A stretch of DNA of 55,927 nt from Eubacteriales bacterium (GTDB taxonomy: Bacteria > Bacillota > Clostridia > Lachnospirales > Lachnospiraceae): positions 1 through 55,927 of the forward strand of contig JAUNFZ010000008.1 of assembly GCA_030524785.1 (NCBI GenBank). The letters are read 5' to 3'. Made by a program: the position numbers and the translations under genes. Positions 47,692 through 55,927 of this stretch are shown here, piece after piece. The notes under the pieces are model-generated. The model did no database searches, was not told the origin of the DNA, and saw only the letters and a list, made by a program, of their open reading frames with translations. Every line of letters starts with the position of its first letter. The first letter of the stretch is position 1.

Positions 47692-48726
47692 TCAGCACAT
47701 TTTATAGATATCGTAAATCAATTCCTCAGATTCTTTCCATCCCAGACAGGGGTCGGTGATGGATTTTCCATAAATATGCTGGCCGCAGCCGATTTTCTGG
47801 CTGCCGGGTTCCAGATAGCTTTCGATCATGACGCCTTTTACAAGCTCATGAAGGCGCGGGTTTAAAGCGCGGCTGTTCAGAATCTCCTTGACAATACGCA
47901 CCTGCTCCTCGTACTGCTTATTGGAATTGGAGTGGTTGGCGTCGATGACCACTGCGGGATAGGACAATTCGCGCTGGTCGTACATATGCAGCAGGCGGAT
48001 AAGATCCTCGTAGTGGTAATTGGGGATCGAATTGCCGTGCTTATTCGTGGCGCCCCGCAGTATGACATGGGCCAGAGGATTTCCCTGGGTGGCGACTTCC
48101 CAGCCGCGGTAGATAAAGTCGTGGGCGTTCTGGGCCGCCACAACGGAATTTAACATAACGGAGAGATCTCCGCTGGTAGGATTTTTCATGCCTGCGGGAA
48201 CGTCCATGCCGCTGGTGGTCATGCGGTGGTGCTGATCCTCCACGGACCGGGCGCCGATGGCCACGTAGGAAAGAATATCCGCCAGATACCAGTAGTTTTC
48301 GGGATAAAGCATTTCATCCGCGGAGGTGAGGCCTGTCTCCTCAATTACCCGAAGATGGAGCTTGCGGATGGCAATCAGGCCGGCCAGCATGTCCGGTTTC
48401 TTTTCGGGGTCGGGCTGATGCACCATGCCTTTGTAGCCCTCGCCGGTGGTGCGGGGTTTGTTGGTATATACGCGGGGAATCAGGATCAGACGGTCGGACA
48501 CGCGCTCCTGCACCTTTGCAAGGCGGCGCACATAGTCCATAACGGAGTCCTCCGCATCCGCGGAACAGGGACCGATAATTACCAGAAACTTTTTGGAGGC
48601 TCCGGTAAACACATCTCTGATCTCGGCATCTCTTTTGGCTTTTATTTCGGCGGCTGCTTCCGAGATGGGAAACTGCTTCTTGATCTCCGCCGGGATTGGC
48701 AATTTTCTTACAAATGTAAAACTCAT
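47692..48726 (-). CDS. DAHP synthase, type I-alpha (AroFGH-like)
   Basis: The 344-residue enzyme catalyses the same step as the synthase at 24673 but belongs to the E. coli AroF/G/H group. Motifs are IIGPCSADAEDSVMDY, PRVYTNKPRTTGEGYKG, GARSVEDQHHRMTTSGMDVPAGMKNPTS-like, and IDANHSNSNKQY. The N-terminal extension of about 45 residues is the site of feedback inhibition in this group. GGAGG with 6-nt spacing selects the ATG at 48726. It stands alone. Two synthases of different types allow separate feedback by aromatic amino acids. Confidence 0.92.
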   Translation of the reverse strand: MSFTFVRKLPIPAEIKKQFPISEAAAEIKAKRDAEIRDVFTGASKKFLVIIGPCSADAEDSVMDYVRRLAKVQERVSDRLILIPRVYTNKPRTTGEGYKGMVHQPDPEKKPDMLAGLIAIRKLHLRVIEETGLTSADEMLYPENYWYLADILSYVAIGARSVEDQHHRMTTSGMDVPAGMKNPTSGDLSVMLNSVVAAQNAHDFIYRGWEVATQGNPLAHVILRGATNKHGNSIPNYHYEDLIRLLHMYDQRELSYPAVVIDANHSNSNKQYEEQVRIVKEILNSRALNPRLHELVKGVMIESYLEPGSQKIGCGQHIYGKSITDPCLGWKESEELIYDIYKMC

Positions 48727-48791
48727 GGGTTTCCTCCGGTGTTTTTTCGTATTCTGCGTTCCCAGTATAACGCAGCTTTGCCAAAAATGCC

Positions 48792-48835
48792 AGTGCAAAT
48801 TAGCACTTGATGAAAACAGGAAGTTTTTGTATACT
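48792..48835 (+). promoter_or_regulatory. Promoter of the siroheme dehydrogenase gene with a dyad on -35
   Basis: TTGATG (48807-48812), 17-bp spacer, TATACT (48830-48835). The inverted repeat AGTGC-AAATTA-GCACT (48792-48807) ends on the -35 element and may be a repressor site. Confidence 0.6.
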
Positions 48836-48869
48836 GAAATATAAGTACAAGCAACGAGGTATGTGCAAA

Positions 48870-49340
48870 ATGGCTGAGAGCAGAAAACCGTATTTTCCCA
48901 TGTTTGTGGATCTGTCAGAAAAAGAAATTTTTGTGGTGGGAGCCGGTACAATTGCAAAGAGAAGAATCCGGTCCCTTTGCAATTTTACGGAGCATCTTAC
49001 CGTGATTGCGCCGGAGGTAAATCCCGAACTGAATGAGATGGAACAGGCGGGACAGATACACATCCTGAGAAAAAAATATGAAAGCAGCGATATTTACAAG
49101 GCGGATATGGTAATCGCAGCCACAAATGATTTCAAGACAAACAGCGATATCTACCGCGTATGCAAGGAGCGGGGGATTCTTGTGAATGTCTGCAGCGACA
49201 AGACAAAGTGCGATTTCTATTTTCCGGGCCTGGCGGTGAAGGACGATGTGGTAGCGGGTGTGACGGCCAACGGACTGAACCACAAAAAGGCGAAAATAAT
49301 GACGCAGAAAATCAGGGAGATGCTGGAAAAATGCTGGTAA
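48870..49340 (+). CDS. Precorrin-2 dehydrogenase / sirohydrochlorin ferrochelatase-type protein
   Basis: A 156-residue NAD-dependent protein of the CysG N-terminal/Met8p type. The Rossmann motif [16 protein letters not shown] lies near residue 20, followed by [28 protein letters not shown] and the [20 protein letters not shown] segment. It oxidises precorrin-2 to sirohydrochlorin in siroheme synthesis. It is shorter than full CysGB (about 200 residues), lacking most of the C-terminal helical part. No other siroheme gene is adjacent. GAGG with 10-nt spacing supports ATG 48870. The stop overlaps rnhA. Confidence 0.87.
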   Translation: MAESRKPYFPMFVDLSEKEIFVVGAGTIAKRRIRSLCNFTEHLTVIAPEVNPELNEMEQAGQIHILRKKYESSDIYKADMVIAATNDFKTNSDIYRVCKERGILVNVCSDKTKCDFYFPGLAVKDDVVAGVTANGLNHKKAKIMTQKIREMLEKCW

Positions 49341-49816
49341 AAATATATACGGACGGAGCGGCCAGGGGAAATCCCGACGGGCCGGGCGGTTACGGAACGA
49401 TTCTTCATTATGTGGATTCGGCAGGGAAGCTTCATGAGCGGGAGCTTTCCCGCGGCTATAAGAGAACGACCAACAACCGCATGGAGCTGATGGCGGCGAT
49501 TGCCGGACTGGAGGCTCTGACAAAACCCTGCAGCGTGGAGCTGTACTCTGATTCCAAATATCTGACGGACGCTTTCAATCAAAACTGGATTGACGGATGG
49601 GTACGCCGGGGATGGAAGCGTGGAAAAAATGAGCCGGTAAAAAATGAGGAACTGTGGAAGCGGCTGCTGGCGGCTATGGAGCCCCATGACGTCCGCTTTA
49701 TTTGGGTAAAGGGGCACGACGGCCATGAATTGAACGAGCGCTGCGACGCCCTGGCCACTGCGGCGGCAGACGGAGAGGAACTGTATGTGGATGAGGGAGT
49801 GCAGGAAAAGGACTGA
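49331..49816 (+). CDS. rnhA: Ribonuclease HI
   Basis: The 161-residue enzyme cuts RNA in RNA-DNA hybrids. The catalytic acids are in [30 protein letters not shown] and ERCDALAT; a basic handle ([21 protein letters not shown]) binds substrate as in E. coli RNase HI. ATG 49331 overlaps the end of the upstream gene by 10 bp, and an upstream GGGAG supports it. The longer open frame upstream is the shadow of the dehydrogenase gene. Confidence 0.95.
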   Translation: MLVKIYTDGAARGNPDGPGGYGTILHYVDSAGKLHERELSRGYKRTTNNRMELMAAIAGLEALTKPCSVELYSDSKYLTDAFNQNWIDGWVRRGWKRGKNEPVKNEELWKRLLAAMEPHDVRFIWVKGHDGHELNERCDALATAAADGEELYVDEGVQEKD

Positions 49817-49866
49817 AAAAGGCTGGCGCTTCCCCCAAAAAGCTTCCCGGAAAAGGGCAGCAAAGC

Positions 49867-49895
49867 TTGCAATAGCGCCGCCGGTATGCTATAGT
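49867..49895 (+). promoter_or_regulatory. Promoter of the tyrS-alaS unit
   Basis: TTGCAA (49867-49872), 17-bp spacer, TATAGT (49890-49895). The leader is about 55 nt, too short for a T-box, so tyrS seems not to use tRNA-dependent attenuation here. Confidence 0.65.
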
Positions 49896-49956
49896 GGATA
49901 GATGGCAATAAAGGCGTTTCCCGGATGCAGGGGAGCGTGAATGAGGAGAATGAGAG

Positions 49957-51183
49957 ATGGGAATTTATGAGGAACTGGTTGAGCGCGGCCTGATCGCGCA
50001 GGTGACGAATGAGGAAGAAATCAGAACGATGATCAACGAGGGAAAAGCTACCTTCTACATCGGTTTTGACCCCACGGCGGACAGCCTTCATGTGGGACAT
50101 TTTATGGCGCTTTGCCTGATGAAGCGGCTGCAGATGGCGGGAAACCGTCCGATTGCCCTTCTGGGCGGCGGTACAGGTATGGTGGGCGATCCCTCCGGAA
50201 GAACGGACATGCGCCAGATGATGACGACGGAGACCATCAACCACAATATCGAGTGCTTTAAAAAGCAGATGAGCCGTTTCATTGAATTTGGCGAGGGCAA
50301 AGCCATGATGGTAAATAACGCCGACTGGCTGACAAACCTTAATTACATTGAGTTTCTGCGGGAAGTTGGCCCCCATTTTTCCGTAAATAATATGCTGCGG
50401 GCAGAGTGCTATAAGCAGCGCATGGAAAAAGGCTTAAGCTTCCTGGAATTTAACTATATGATTATGCAGAGCTACGATTTTCTGGAGCTTTACGAGCGCT
50501 ACGGCTGCAATATGCAGTTTGGCGGCGACGATCAGTGGAGCAATATGCTGGGCGGAACGGAGCTGATTCGCCGCAAGCTTGGCAAGGACGCCCATGCGAT
50601 GACGATTACGCTGCTTTTAAACTCCGAGGGCAAGAAGATGGGCAAGACCCAGTCCGGCGCCGTGTGGCTGGATCCGAATAAGACTTCACCCTACGAGTTT
50701 TATCAGTACTGGAGAAATGTGGCGGACGCGGACGTGCTGAAATGTATCCGTATGCTGACATTTCTTCCGCTGGAGGAAATTGACGCCATGGACGCCTGGG
50801 AGGGCAGCCAGCTCAACCGGGCGAAGGAGATTCTGGCCTATGAGCTGACAAAGCTGGTACATGGCGAGGAGGAAGCAAAGAAAGCTGATGAGGCGGCAAA
50901 GGCGCTGTTTGCCGGCGGCGGGAAAAGCGAAAATGTGCCGGCTACCGAGTATGAGAGAGAAGTGCTGGCAGCGGGAAAAGATATTCTGAGTCTTCTTGTG
51001 GAGACAAAGCTTTCTGCAAGCCGCTCGGAGGCAAGACGTCTTGTGCAGCAGGGCGGAGTCAGCGTAAATGATGTAAAGGTGACGGCCATCGACCGTATAT
51101 TTACATTGGAGGATTTGGACGGCGACGGCACGCTGCTGATTAAAAAAGGCAAAAAGGGTTATCATCAGATCAGAGTGAAGTAG
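49957..51183 (+). CDS. tyrS: Tyrosyl-tRNA synthetase
   Basis: The 408-residue class I synthetase has [19 protein letters not shown] (HIGH box as HVGH) and KMGKT at 227-231 as the KMSKS equivalent. The tyrosine pocket lies in [24 protein letters not shown]. An S4 RNA-binding domain is at the C-terminus ([22 protein letters not shown]). AGGAG precedes ATG 49957. It begins a unit with a tiny membrane protein and alaS. Confidence 0.96.
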   Translation: MGIYEELVERGLIAQVTNEEEIRTMINEGKATFYIGFDPTADSLHVGHFMALCLMKRLQMAGNRPIALLGGGTGMVGDPSGRTDMRQMMTTETINHNIECFKKQMSRFIEFGEGKAMMVNNADWLTNLNYIEFLREVGPHFSVNNMLRAECYKQRMEKGLSFLEFNYMIMQSYDFLELYERYGCNMQFGGDDQWSNMLGGTELIRRKLGKDAHAMTITLLLNSEGKKMGKTQSGAVWLDPNKTSPYEFYQYWRNVADADVLKCIRMLTFLPLEEIDAMDAWEGSQLNRAKEILAYELTKLVHGEEEAKKADEAAKALFAGGGKSENVPATEYEREVLAAGKDILSLLVETKLSASRSEARRLVQQGGVSVNDVKVTAIDRIFTLEDLDGDGTLLIKKGKKGYHQIRVK

Positions 51184-51194
51184 GAGGTACATTC

Positions 51195-51338
51195 ATGGAT
51201 TTTGTGGTTTACTTTGTACAGACAGTAATCAAAATGATTCTGGTGGCGATTGTGGCGCTGGGCGGCATTCGCCTGGGAAAGGTGCTGCGGGACCGCAAGG
51301 ATGAGAAGAAAGCCGCGGAGGATTCAAAGACGGCTTAA
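51195..51338 (+). CDS. Small single-span membrane protein between tyrS and alaS
   Basis: A 47-residue protein with one hydrophobic helix (VVYFVQTVIKMILVAIVALG, about 4-23), then a charged tail (LGKVLRDRKDEKKAAEDSK). AGGAGG at 51182-51187 lies 7 nt before the ATG, which strongly supports translation. It begins 11 bp after tyrS and ends 17 bp before alaS. I do not recognise a family. The tail is likely cytoplasmic. It could act on a membrane partner or be a leader; nothing more can be said. Confidence 0.75.
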   Translation: MDFVVYFVQTVIKMILVAIVALGGIRLGKVLRDRKDEKKAAEDSKTA

Positions 51339-51355
51339 AAACGGGAGGAGCAATT

Positions 51356-54043
51356 GTGAAACAGTACGGTGTAAATGAACTTAGAAAAATGTTTTTGGAC
51401 TTTTTTGAGAGCAAGGGTCATCTGGTAATGAAAAGTTTTTCCCTTGTTCCGCATAATGACAAGAGCCTTCTGCTGATCAACGCAGGTATGGCGCCCCTGA
51501 AGCCCTATTTCACGGGCGCGGAGATTCCGCCGAGACGCCGGGTGGCAACCTGCCAGAAGTGCATCCGCACGGGCGATATCGAAAATGTGGGAAAGACGGC
51601 CCGTCACGGTACATTTTTTGAAATGCTGGGAAATTTTTCTTTTGGCGATTATTTTAAACATGAAGCGATTGCCTGGTCCTGGGAATTTCTGACGGAGGTG
51701 GTGGGACTGGATCCCAACAGGCTGTATCCGTCGGTATATCTGGAGGACGACGAGGCGTTTGATATCTGGAATCAGGAGATCGGCATCCCGGCGGAGCGGA
51801 TTTTCCGCTTTGGAAAGGAAGACAACTTCTGGGAGCACGGAGCCGGACCCTGCGGTCCCTGCTCGGAGATTTACTACGACCGCGGCGAGCAGTACGGCTG
51901 CGGAAAGCCGGGCTGCACCGTGGGCTGCGACTGCGACCGCTACATTGAAGTCTGGAACAACGTGTTTACCCAGTTTGAGAACGACGGGGAAGGCCATTAT
52001 GAAACGCTGAAGCAGAAGAACATCGACACCGGAATGGGGCTGGAACGTCTGGCTGTCGTTGTGCAGGAAGTGGACTCTATTTTTGATGTGGATACGATTC
52101 AGGCACTGCGCAACAAGGTGTGCGAGTTTGCCCATACGCAGTATAAGCAGGACGAGAATAAAGACGTCTCCATCCGTCTGATTACGGACCATATCCGTTC
52201 CGCCACCTTTATGATTTCGGACGGCATTATGCCGACGAACGAGGGCAGAGGATACGTGCTGCGCCGGCTGATTCGCCGGGCGGCCCGCCATGGAAGGCTT
52301 CTGGGTATCCAGGGGGCGTTCCTGTCCAAACTCAGCGAAGAAGTGATCCGCGGTTCCAGAGACGGCTATCCGGAGCTTGAAGAAAAGAAAGAATTTATCT
52401 TCAAAGTACTTTCTGAGGAGGAAGAAAGGTTTAATAAAACGATCGATCAGGGCTTAAATATCCTTGCGTCCATGGAGAGCAAAATGGAGAAGGCAGGCGT
52501 AAAGACTCTGGCGGGCACAGATGCGTTTACACTGTATGATACTTACGGCTTTCCGCTGGATCTGACAAAAGAGATCCTGGAGGAAAAGGGTTATTCCATC
52601 GATGAGGATGGATTTAAGGCCGCCATGGAGGAACAGCGCACCAAGGCGAGAAACGCCCGGGAGATTACCAATTACAGCGGAGCCGAAGCAACGGTTTACG
52701 ACGAGATCGATCCTGCTGTCACCACAGAGTTTGTGGGATACGACAGCCTTTGCTGTGATTCAAAAATTACGGTACTGGTGGTAGAAAAAGAGACTGCCGG
52801 AGAGGTATCCGACGGCGAAAAGGCGCCGGCTGCTGAAAAAGAGATTACCGATGCGGTATCCGACGGCGAAAAGGTGACAGTCTTTGTGGAAAAAACGCCG
52901 TTTTATGCCACCATGGGCGGCCAGGAGGGCGATACGGGAGTGATCCGTATGGCGGACGCAGAAATTGTGGTAGAAGACACAATCAAGCTGCTGGGCGGCA
53001 AGGTAGGCCATGTGGGCAGAGTGACGAAGGGCATGTTTAAGACAGGAGACGTTGTGACGCTTGAAGTTGACGCCGCAAAGCGTGCCGATACCTGTAAAAA
53101 TCACAGCGCGACCCACCTTCTGCAGAAAGCTTTAAAGACGGTGCTTGGAAGCCATGTAGAGCAGAAGGGCTCTCTGGTAACGCCGGACCGGCTGCGCTTT
53201 GACTTTGCACATTTTGCGCCGATGACGGCGGAGGAGATTGCAAAAACGGAAGCCCTTGTCAATGAACAGATTGCGGCGGCCCTTCCGGTGGAAACAAAGA
53301 TAATGAACATTGAGGACGCAAAGAAGACCGGAGCGATGGCCCTCTTTGGCGAGAAATATGCGGATGATGTGCGCGTGGTGTCTATGGGAGAATTTTCCAA
53401 AGAACTCTGCGGCGGCACCCATGTGGCGAATACCAGCGCGATTACTACCTTTAAGATTCTTTCCGAATCCGGCATTGCGGCAGGTGTGCGCCGTATTGAG
53501 GCGCTGACCGGCAGCGGCGTGTTCGCCTATTATCACGGTGTGGAGCAGCAGCTTGCCGAGGCGGCAAAGGCGGTGAAAGCGACGCCGGCAACATTGATTG
53601 ACAGACTGCATCATCTGACCGGGGAGCTGAAAGCGGCCCAGAGCGAAGTGGAATCCTTAAAGAGCCGGCTGGCGAAGGATGCTCTGGGGGATGTTATGGA
53701 CAATGTCAGAGAAGTGGACGGCGTGAAGCTTCTTACGGCAAAGCTGGAGGGCGTGGATATGAACGGCCTCAGAGATCTGGGCGATCAGTTAAAAGAAAAG
53801 CTGGGCGAGGGCGTGATTGTGCTTGCCAGCGTGTGCGACGGAAAAGTAAGCCTTTTGTCCATGGCGACTGACGGTGCCCAGAAGCTTGGAGCCCATGCAG
53901 GCAATCTGATTAAGGGAATTGCTTCCTGCGTCGGCGGAGGCGGAGGCGGACGCCCGAATATGGCTCAGGCCGGCGGCAAAAATCCGGCGGGCATGGACGA
54001 TGCTCTCGCTAAAGCGGAGGAAGTGCTGAAGGGCCAGCTCTGA
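51356..54043 (+). CDS. alaS: Alanyl-tRNA synthetase
   Basis: The 895-residue class II synthetase starts with GTG (GGGAGG upstream). The catalytic core has RKMFLDFFESKGH and RVATCQKCIRTGDIENVG. The editing domain has HSATHLLQKAL (from residue 583) and the zinc-binding CGGTHV. The C-Ala domain ends in GGGGGGRPNMAQAGGK. It is slightly longer than usual because of a 51-bp in-frame tandem duplication (52784-52885) encoding a V-S-D-G-E-K-containing, acidic insert at residues 477-510, just ahead of the editing domain. Confidence 0.96.
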   Translation: MKQYGVNELRKMFLDFFESKGHLVMKSFSLVPHNDKSLLLINAGMAPLKPYFTGAEIPPRRRVATCQKCIRTGDIENVGKTARHGTFFEMLGNFSFGDYFKHEAIAWSWEFLTEVVGLDPNRLYPSVYLEDDEAFDIWNQEIGIPAERIFRFGKEDNFWEHGAGPCGPCSEIYYDRGEQYGCGKPGCTVGCDCDRYIEVWNNVFTQFENDGEGHYETLKQKNIDTGMGLERLAVVVQEVDSIFDVDTIQALRNKVCEFAHTQYKQDENKDVSIRLITDHIRSATFMISDGIMPTNEGRGYVLRRLIRRAARHGRLLGIQGAFLSKLSEEVIRGSRDGYPELEEKKEFIFKVLSEEEERFNKTIDQGLNILASMESKMEKAGVKTLAGTDAFTLYDTYGFPLDLTKEILEEKGYSIDEDGFKAAMEEQRTKARNAREITNYSGAEATVYDEIDPAVTTEFVGYDSLCCDSKITVLVVEKETAGEVSDGEKAPAAEKEITDAVSDGEKVTVFVEKTPFYATMGGQEGDTGVIRMADAEIVVEDTIKLLGGKVGHVGRVTKGMFKTGDVVTLEVDAAKRADTCKNHSATHLLQKALKTVLGSHVEQKGSLVTPDRLRFDFAHFAPMTAEEIAKTEALVNEQIAAALPVETKIMNIEDAKKTGAMALFGEKYADDVRVVSMGEFSKELCGGTHVANTSAITTFKILSESGIAAGVRRIEALTGSGVFAYYHGVEQQLAEAAKAVKATPATLIDRLHHLTGELKAAQSEVESLKSRLAKDALGDVMDNVREVDGVKLLTAKLEGVDMNGLRDLGDQLKEKLGEGVIVLASVCDGKVSLLSMATDGAQKLGAHAGNLIKGIASCVGGGGGGRPNMAQAGGKNPAGMDDALAKAEEVLKGQL
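52784..52885 (+). repeat. 51-bp in-frame tandem duplication inside alaS
   Basis: Unit 1 (52784-52834) and unit 2 (52835-52885) both begin GAAAAAGAGA and share GGTATCCGACGGCGAAAAGG. The middle has diverged, so the event is not recent. It adds 17 residues. Confidence 0.8.
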
Positions 54044-54107
54044 TTTTGCGCAATGGCCGGTCACAGAACTTTGTGAGGCAAAAAGTAGACCTTCCGCTGA
54101 AAATAGC

Positions 54108-54136
54108 TTGACGGATGGCAGCAAACTGGGTATAAT
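54108..54136 (+). promoter_or_regulatory. Promoter of rpsU
   Basis: TTGACG (54108-54113), 17-bp spacer, perfect TATAAT (54131-54136), 77 bp before the start. Confidence 0.8.
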
Positions 54137-54212
54137 AACTCTAGTGCAATAAAAAATACCCACAGTTGTATTATGCACAATCTGCAACTGGAGGGAGGTT
54201 AGGTGTGAGACT

Positions 54213-54389
54213 ATGTCAAATGTAATCGTTAAAGAAAACGAGACTTTGGACAGCGCATTACGCCGTTTCAAAAGAAACTGCGCAAAAGCTGGTATCCAGC
54301 AGGAAATTCGTAAGAGAGAACATTACGAAAAGCCGAGCGTAAGACGCAAAAAGAAGTCTGAAGCAGCTCGTAAACGTAAATTTAACTAA
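54213..54389 (+). CDS. rpsU: 30S ribosomal protein S21
   Basis: The 58-residue, highly basic protein has the S21 pattern: [23 protein letters not shown], then [25 protein letters not shown]. It binds the 30S platform near the anti-Shine-Dalgarno region. The start ATG 54213 has AGGTG about 9 nt upstream and a stronger GGAGG further away. It has its own promoter and terminator, so it is monocistronic. Codon use differs from neighbours, as expected for a highly expressed gene. Confidence 0.97.
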   Translation: MSNVIVKENETLDSALRRFKRNCAKAGIQQEIRKREHYEKPSVRRKKKSEAARKRKFN

Positions 54390-54400
54390 TGTGCAGAGCA

Positions 54401-54430
54401 AATCCCCGGTCATCAGGCCGGGGATTTTTT
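54401..54430 (+). terminator. Intrinsic terminator after rpsU
   Basis: The stem AATCCCCGG / CCGGGGATT is followed by TTTTTC. Confidence 0.93.
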
Positions 54431-54495
54431 CTGATATCATAGGGTGCTGCGTGCCAGTGACACGCGTTCAGCACCGACCGTAGTGAAACGGAGAT

Positions 54496-54554
54496 GTGGG
54501 AGTGCGAAGCACGAAGCAATCCGTGTAATCATAAATTCGGATGTTTCGACACCC
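54496..54554. repeat. 59-bp dispersed repeat, copy 2
   Basis: Second copy of the element at 39572-39630 (56 of 59 identical). It overlaps the 3' end of the MFS gene: the stop codon and the last eight or so codons of that gene lie within the repeat. Confidence 0.85.
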
Positions 54555-55701
54555 TTCTGCTGTTCAGGTAATTCCACAAAATAAACAGGAAAGATACGGC
54601 GACGGCCACGACAATCACGCTCATCCCGCCGTAGATGCCGATATGCTGGGCGGCTACGCCCACGACCGAGGGCATCAGGATAGCGCCTGCGCCTGCAAAG
54701 GTCAGCACAAAACTTAAAGCCAGTGGATAACGGCCTGCGATATCGCCGATGGAGGCAATGGTGGTGGGATAAAGCCCCGCCATAAAAAAGCCGATGCCGA
54801 TGATGCCTGCTATGCAGGGGGCCGAGGAGCGGGCGGTAATCAGCAGAACAAAAAAGGCCACATATCCGATAGAATTTGCCAGAAGGAGTTTCGGCTTTTC
54901 TATCCGGGTGGAAAGAGCGGCGCTGGTTAAGCGGCCGATAAGGATTACACCCCATAAAAGCGAGGCCATAATCTGCGAAAATTCTTCGCTCATGATACCG
55001 GTGTCTTTTAAATAGGTGACAAGCCAGCCGTTGATGGCCTGCTCTGCGCACATATAAGAAAACAAAATGCCGCAGGCGATGACAAAGCGTTTGTTTCTCA
55101 GAAAGCTCCAGTCGTTTCTGGCGTTTTCTGCCTTTGCAGGGTAATTGTTTGGGACAGTCATCCGCCAGATGACCGCAAGCTCCGTGGCGATGGCGCCGGC
55201 CATCAGGAAAGCTGCAAAGATCCAGTTGGCGCTGCTGTTTCTTACAAACAGCAGAACAACAAAGGGAGAAAGCAGCGCACCGGTACAGAAAAAGGCGTGC
55301 AGCAGATTTAACGCCGCGGCCTTTCCGCCGGAGACATCATTGATAATGGCATTATTGAAGTTGCTGACAGCTCCGCGGTTGATGCCGGTCAGGAAAAAAG
55401 CCAGGATTAAAAGCAGCGGATTTCCGGTGACTGTCATCAGCAGAAAGGCGACAACGCCGCTGGTGCACAGGAGCAGGGCTGTTTTCTTTCTCCCCAGCCA
55501 GATCGGCAGAGCGCCGCCCAAAAAGCTGGAACACAGATTCCCGATAGAGTGGGCGGAGACAAGGAATCCGGCGATTCGGTAATCAATACCATAAGTCTCC
55601 CTAAGATATGGCAGCAGGGAACCGATCATCAGCGCCAGAGCTCCGTTTACAAAAAAGATGTAGTAACATTGTGCAATTGTTTTTTTCTGATTCATTTTCA
55701 T
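54529..55701 (-). CDS. Major facilitator superfamily transporter
   Basis: A 390-residue membrane protein with about 12 hydrophobic helices. It has the MFS signature between helices 2 and 3 (GGALPIWLGRKKTALLLC) and a central charged loop (KAENARNDWSFLRNKR). Proteins of this group resemble fucose/sugar-type and uncharacterised MFS carriers; the substrate is unknown. AAGGA upstream favours the ATG at 55701, with neighbouring ATG codons at 55704 and 55707. Its C-terminus (VSKHPNL) is encoded by the dispersed repeat. Confidence 0.85.
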   Translation of the reverse strand: MKMNQKKTIAQCYYIFFVNGALALMIGSLLPYLRETYGIDYRIAGFLVSAHSIGNLCSSFLGGALPIWLGRKKTALLLCTSGVVAFLLMTVTGNPLLLILAFFLTGINRGAVSNFNNAIINDVSGGKAAALNLLHAFFCTGALLSPFVVLLFVRNSSANWIFAAFLMAGAIATELAVIWRMTVPNNYPAKAENARNDWSFLRNKRFVIACGILFSYMCAEQAINGWLVTYLKDTGIMSEEFSQIMASLLWGVILIGRLTSAALSTRIEKPKLLLANSIGYVAFFVLLITARSSAPCIAGIIGIGFFMAGLYPTTIASIGDIAGRYPLALSFVLTFAGAGAILMPSVVGVAAQHIGIYGGMSVIVVAVAVSFLFILWNYLNSRRVSKHPNL

Positions 55702-55856
55702 CATCATATCCTTTGTGTATCGTTTCGTTTGATTTGCAGGCAGCAGAGCGCACATCCAGCTCCGCAAATCTTAACTATCATATAATATAACAGTAGAAAA
55801 GACAATAAAAATTTCTTTTTGTAAGCTCATATCAGACAGACATTTGAAAAAATGTA

Positions 55857-55885
55857 TTGAGAAATTTCATTCCCGATAGTATAAT
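55857..55885 (+). promoter_or_regulatory. Promoter for a gene beyond the window
   Basis: TTGAGA (55857-55862), 17-bp spacer, perfect TATAAT (55880-55885), pointing out of the right end of the window. No start codon for its gene is within view. Confidence 0.7.
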
Positions 55886-55927
55886 AAAAGCAGTAGAAAA
55901 TGCGTGGAAGGGACTTGACAGAGACTA

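Noticed and set aside
49896-49956. T-box leader for tyrS, alaS or aroF
   Set aside because: The leaders are too short and the T-box core sequence is not present in any of the three.

Overview
The window reads as chromosomal DNA of a spore-forming, anaerobic gut Firmicute of the Lachnospiraceae type. Support comes from Spo0A with two 0A boxes, SpoIIM, CotF-like small proteins, a cmk-ispH-rpsA block, rubredoxin, a decarboxylase-pump alpha subunit, the GGGtGRT/IscU-like pair and strong AGGAGG ribosome binding sites. It is mostly core genome with a few accessory insertions. I see no CRISPR array, no rRNA, no IS element and no prophage. One tRNA is present, tRNA-Gly(CCC).

Layout. 1-6750: a twice-repeated palindromic unit, a carboxyltransferase, a BaiN-type flavoprotein, cmk-ispH-rpsA, then a reverse-strand YprB-like nuclease. 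6750-12200: a secreted SH3-3D protein; an IscU-like scaffold with its GGGtGRT partner; a three-gene unit holding a DUF3791-DUF3990 (ART-like) fusion, a small overlapping partner and xpt; and an NlpC/P60-SH3 lysin without signal peptide. 12300-18800: tRNA-Gly, membrane proteins, a 910-residue TetM-like GTPase fused to a YacP/Rae1-type NYN nuclease, spo0A and a membrane metallophosphoesterase. 18800-22250: glgA, two coat-like proteins, a cell-wall-binding repeat protein, a flavodoxin. 22275-25695 (reverse strand): aroA-tyrA-aroF. 25949-29213: an atypical EF-G2, an L,D-transpeptidase, rubredoxin. 29264-31800: an island bounded by two 63-bp structured repeats, with a decaying AAA ATPase/RloB-like defence cassette and a TipA-type MerR regulator.

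31803-37541 is a LacI-controlled ribose-type ABC importer with a phosphotriesterase-like hydrolase. spoIIM, xerD and ogt follow. 40420-47600 is a second ribose-type importer cluster under a ROK regulator, with a BadF/NAGK-like kinase and a YhfX-type PLP enzyme. 47692-55701 holds a second DAHP synthase, a siroheme dehydrogenase, RNase HI, tyrS, a tiny membrane protein, alaS, rpsU and an MFS transporter whose last codons lie inside a dispersed 59-bp repeat.

How genes fit together. The aroA-tyrA-aroF operon and the second DAHP synthase feed tyrosine and chorismate supply. The two ABC clusters probably import and process unidentified sugar-like or amino-compound substrates; in E. coli the homologues php and yhfX share one operon, so the two clusters may be linked. 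Translation is unusually well represented: S1, S21, TyrS, AlaS, EF-G2 and the TetM-NYN fusion. The most interesting candidates are the TetM-NYN fusion, the DUF3791-DUF3990 unit, the ROK/kinase/YhfX cluster, the eroded ATPase/RloB-like cassette, and a terminator hairpin that buries the ribosome binding site of a coat-like gene. Functions are read from motifs; no database search was run.
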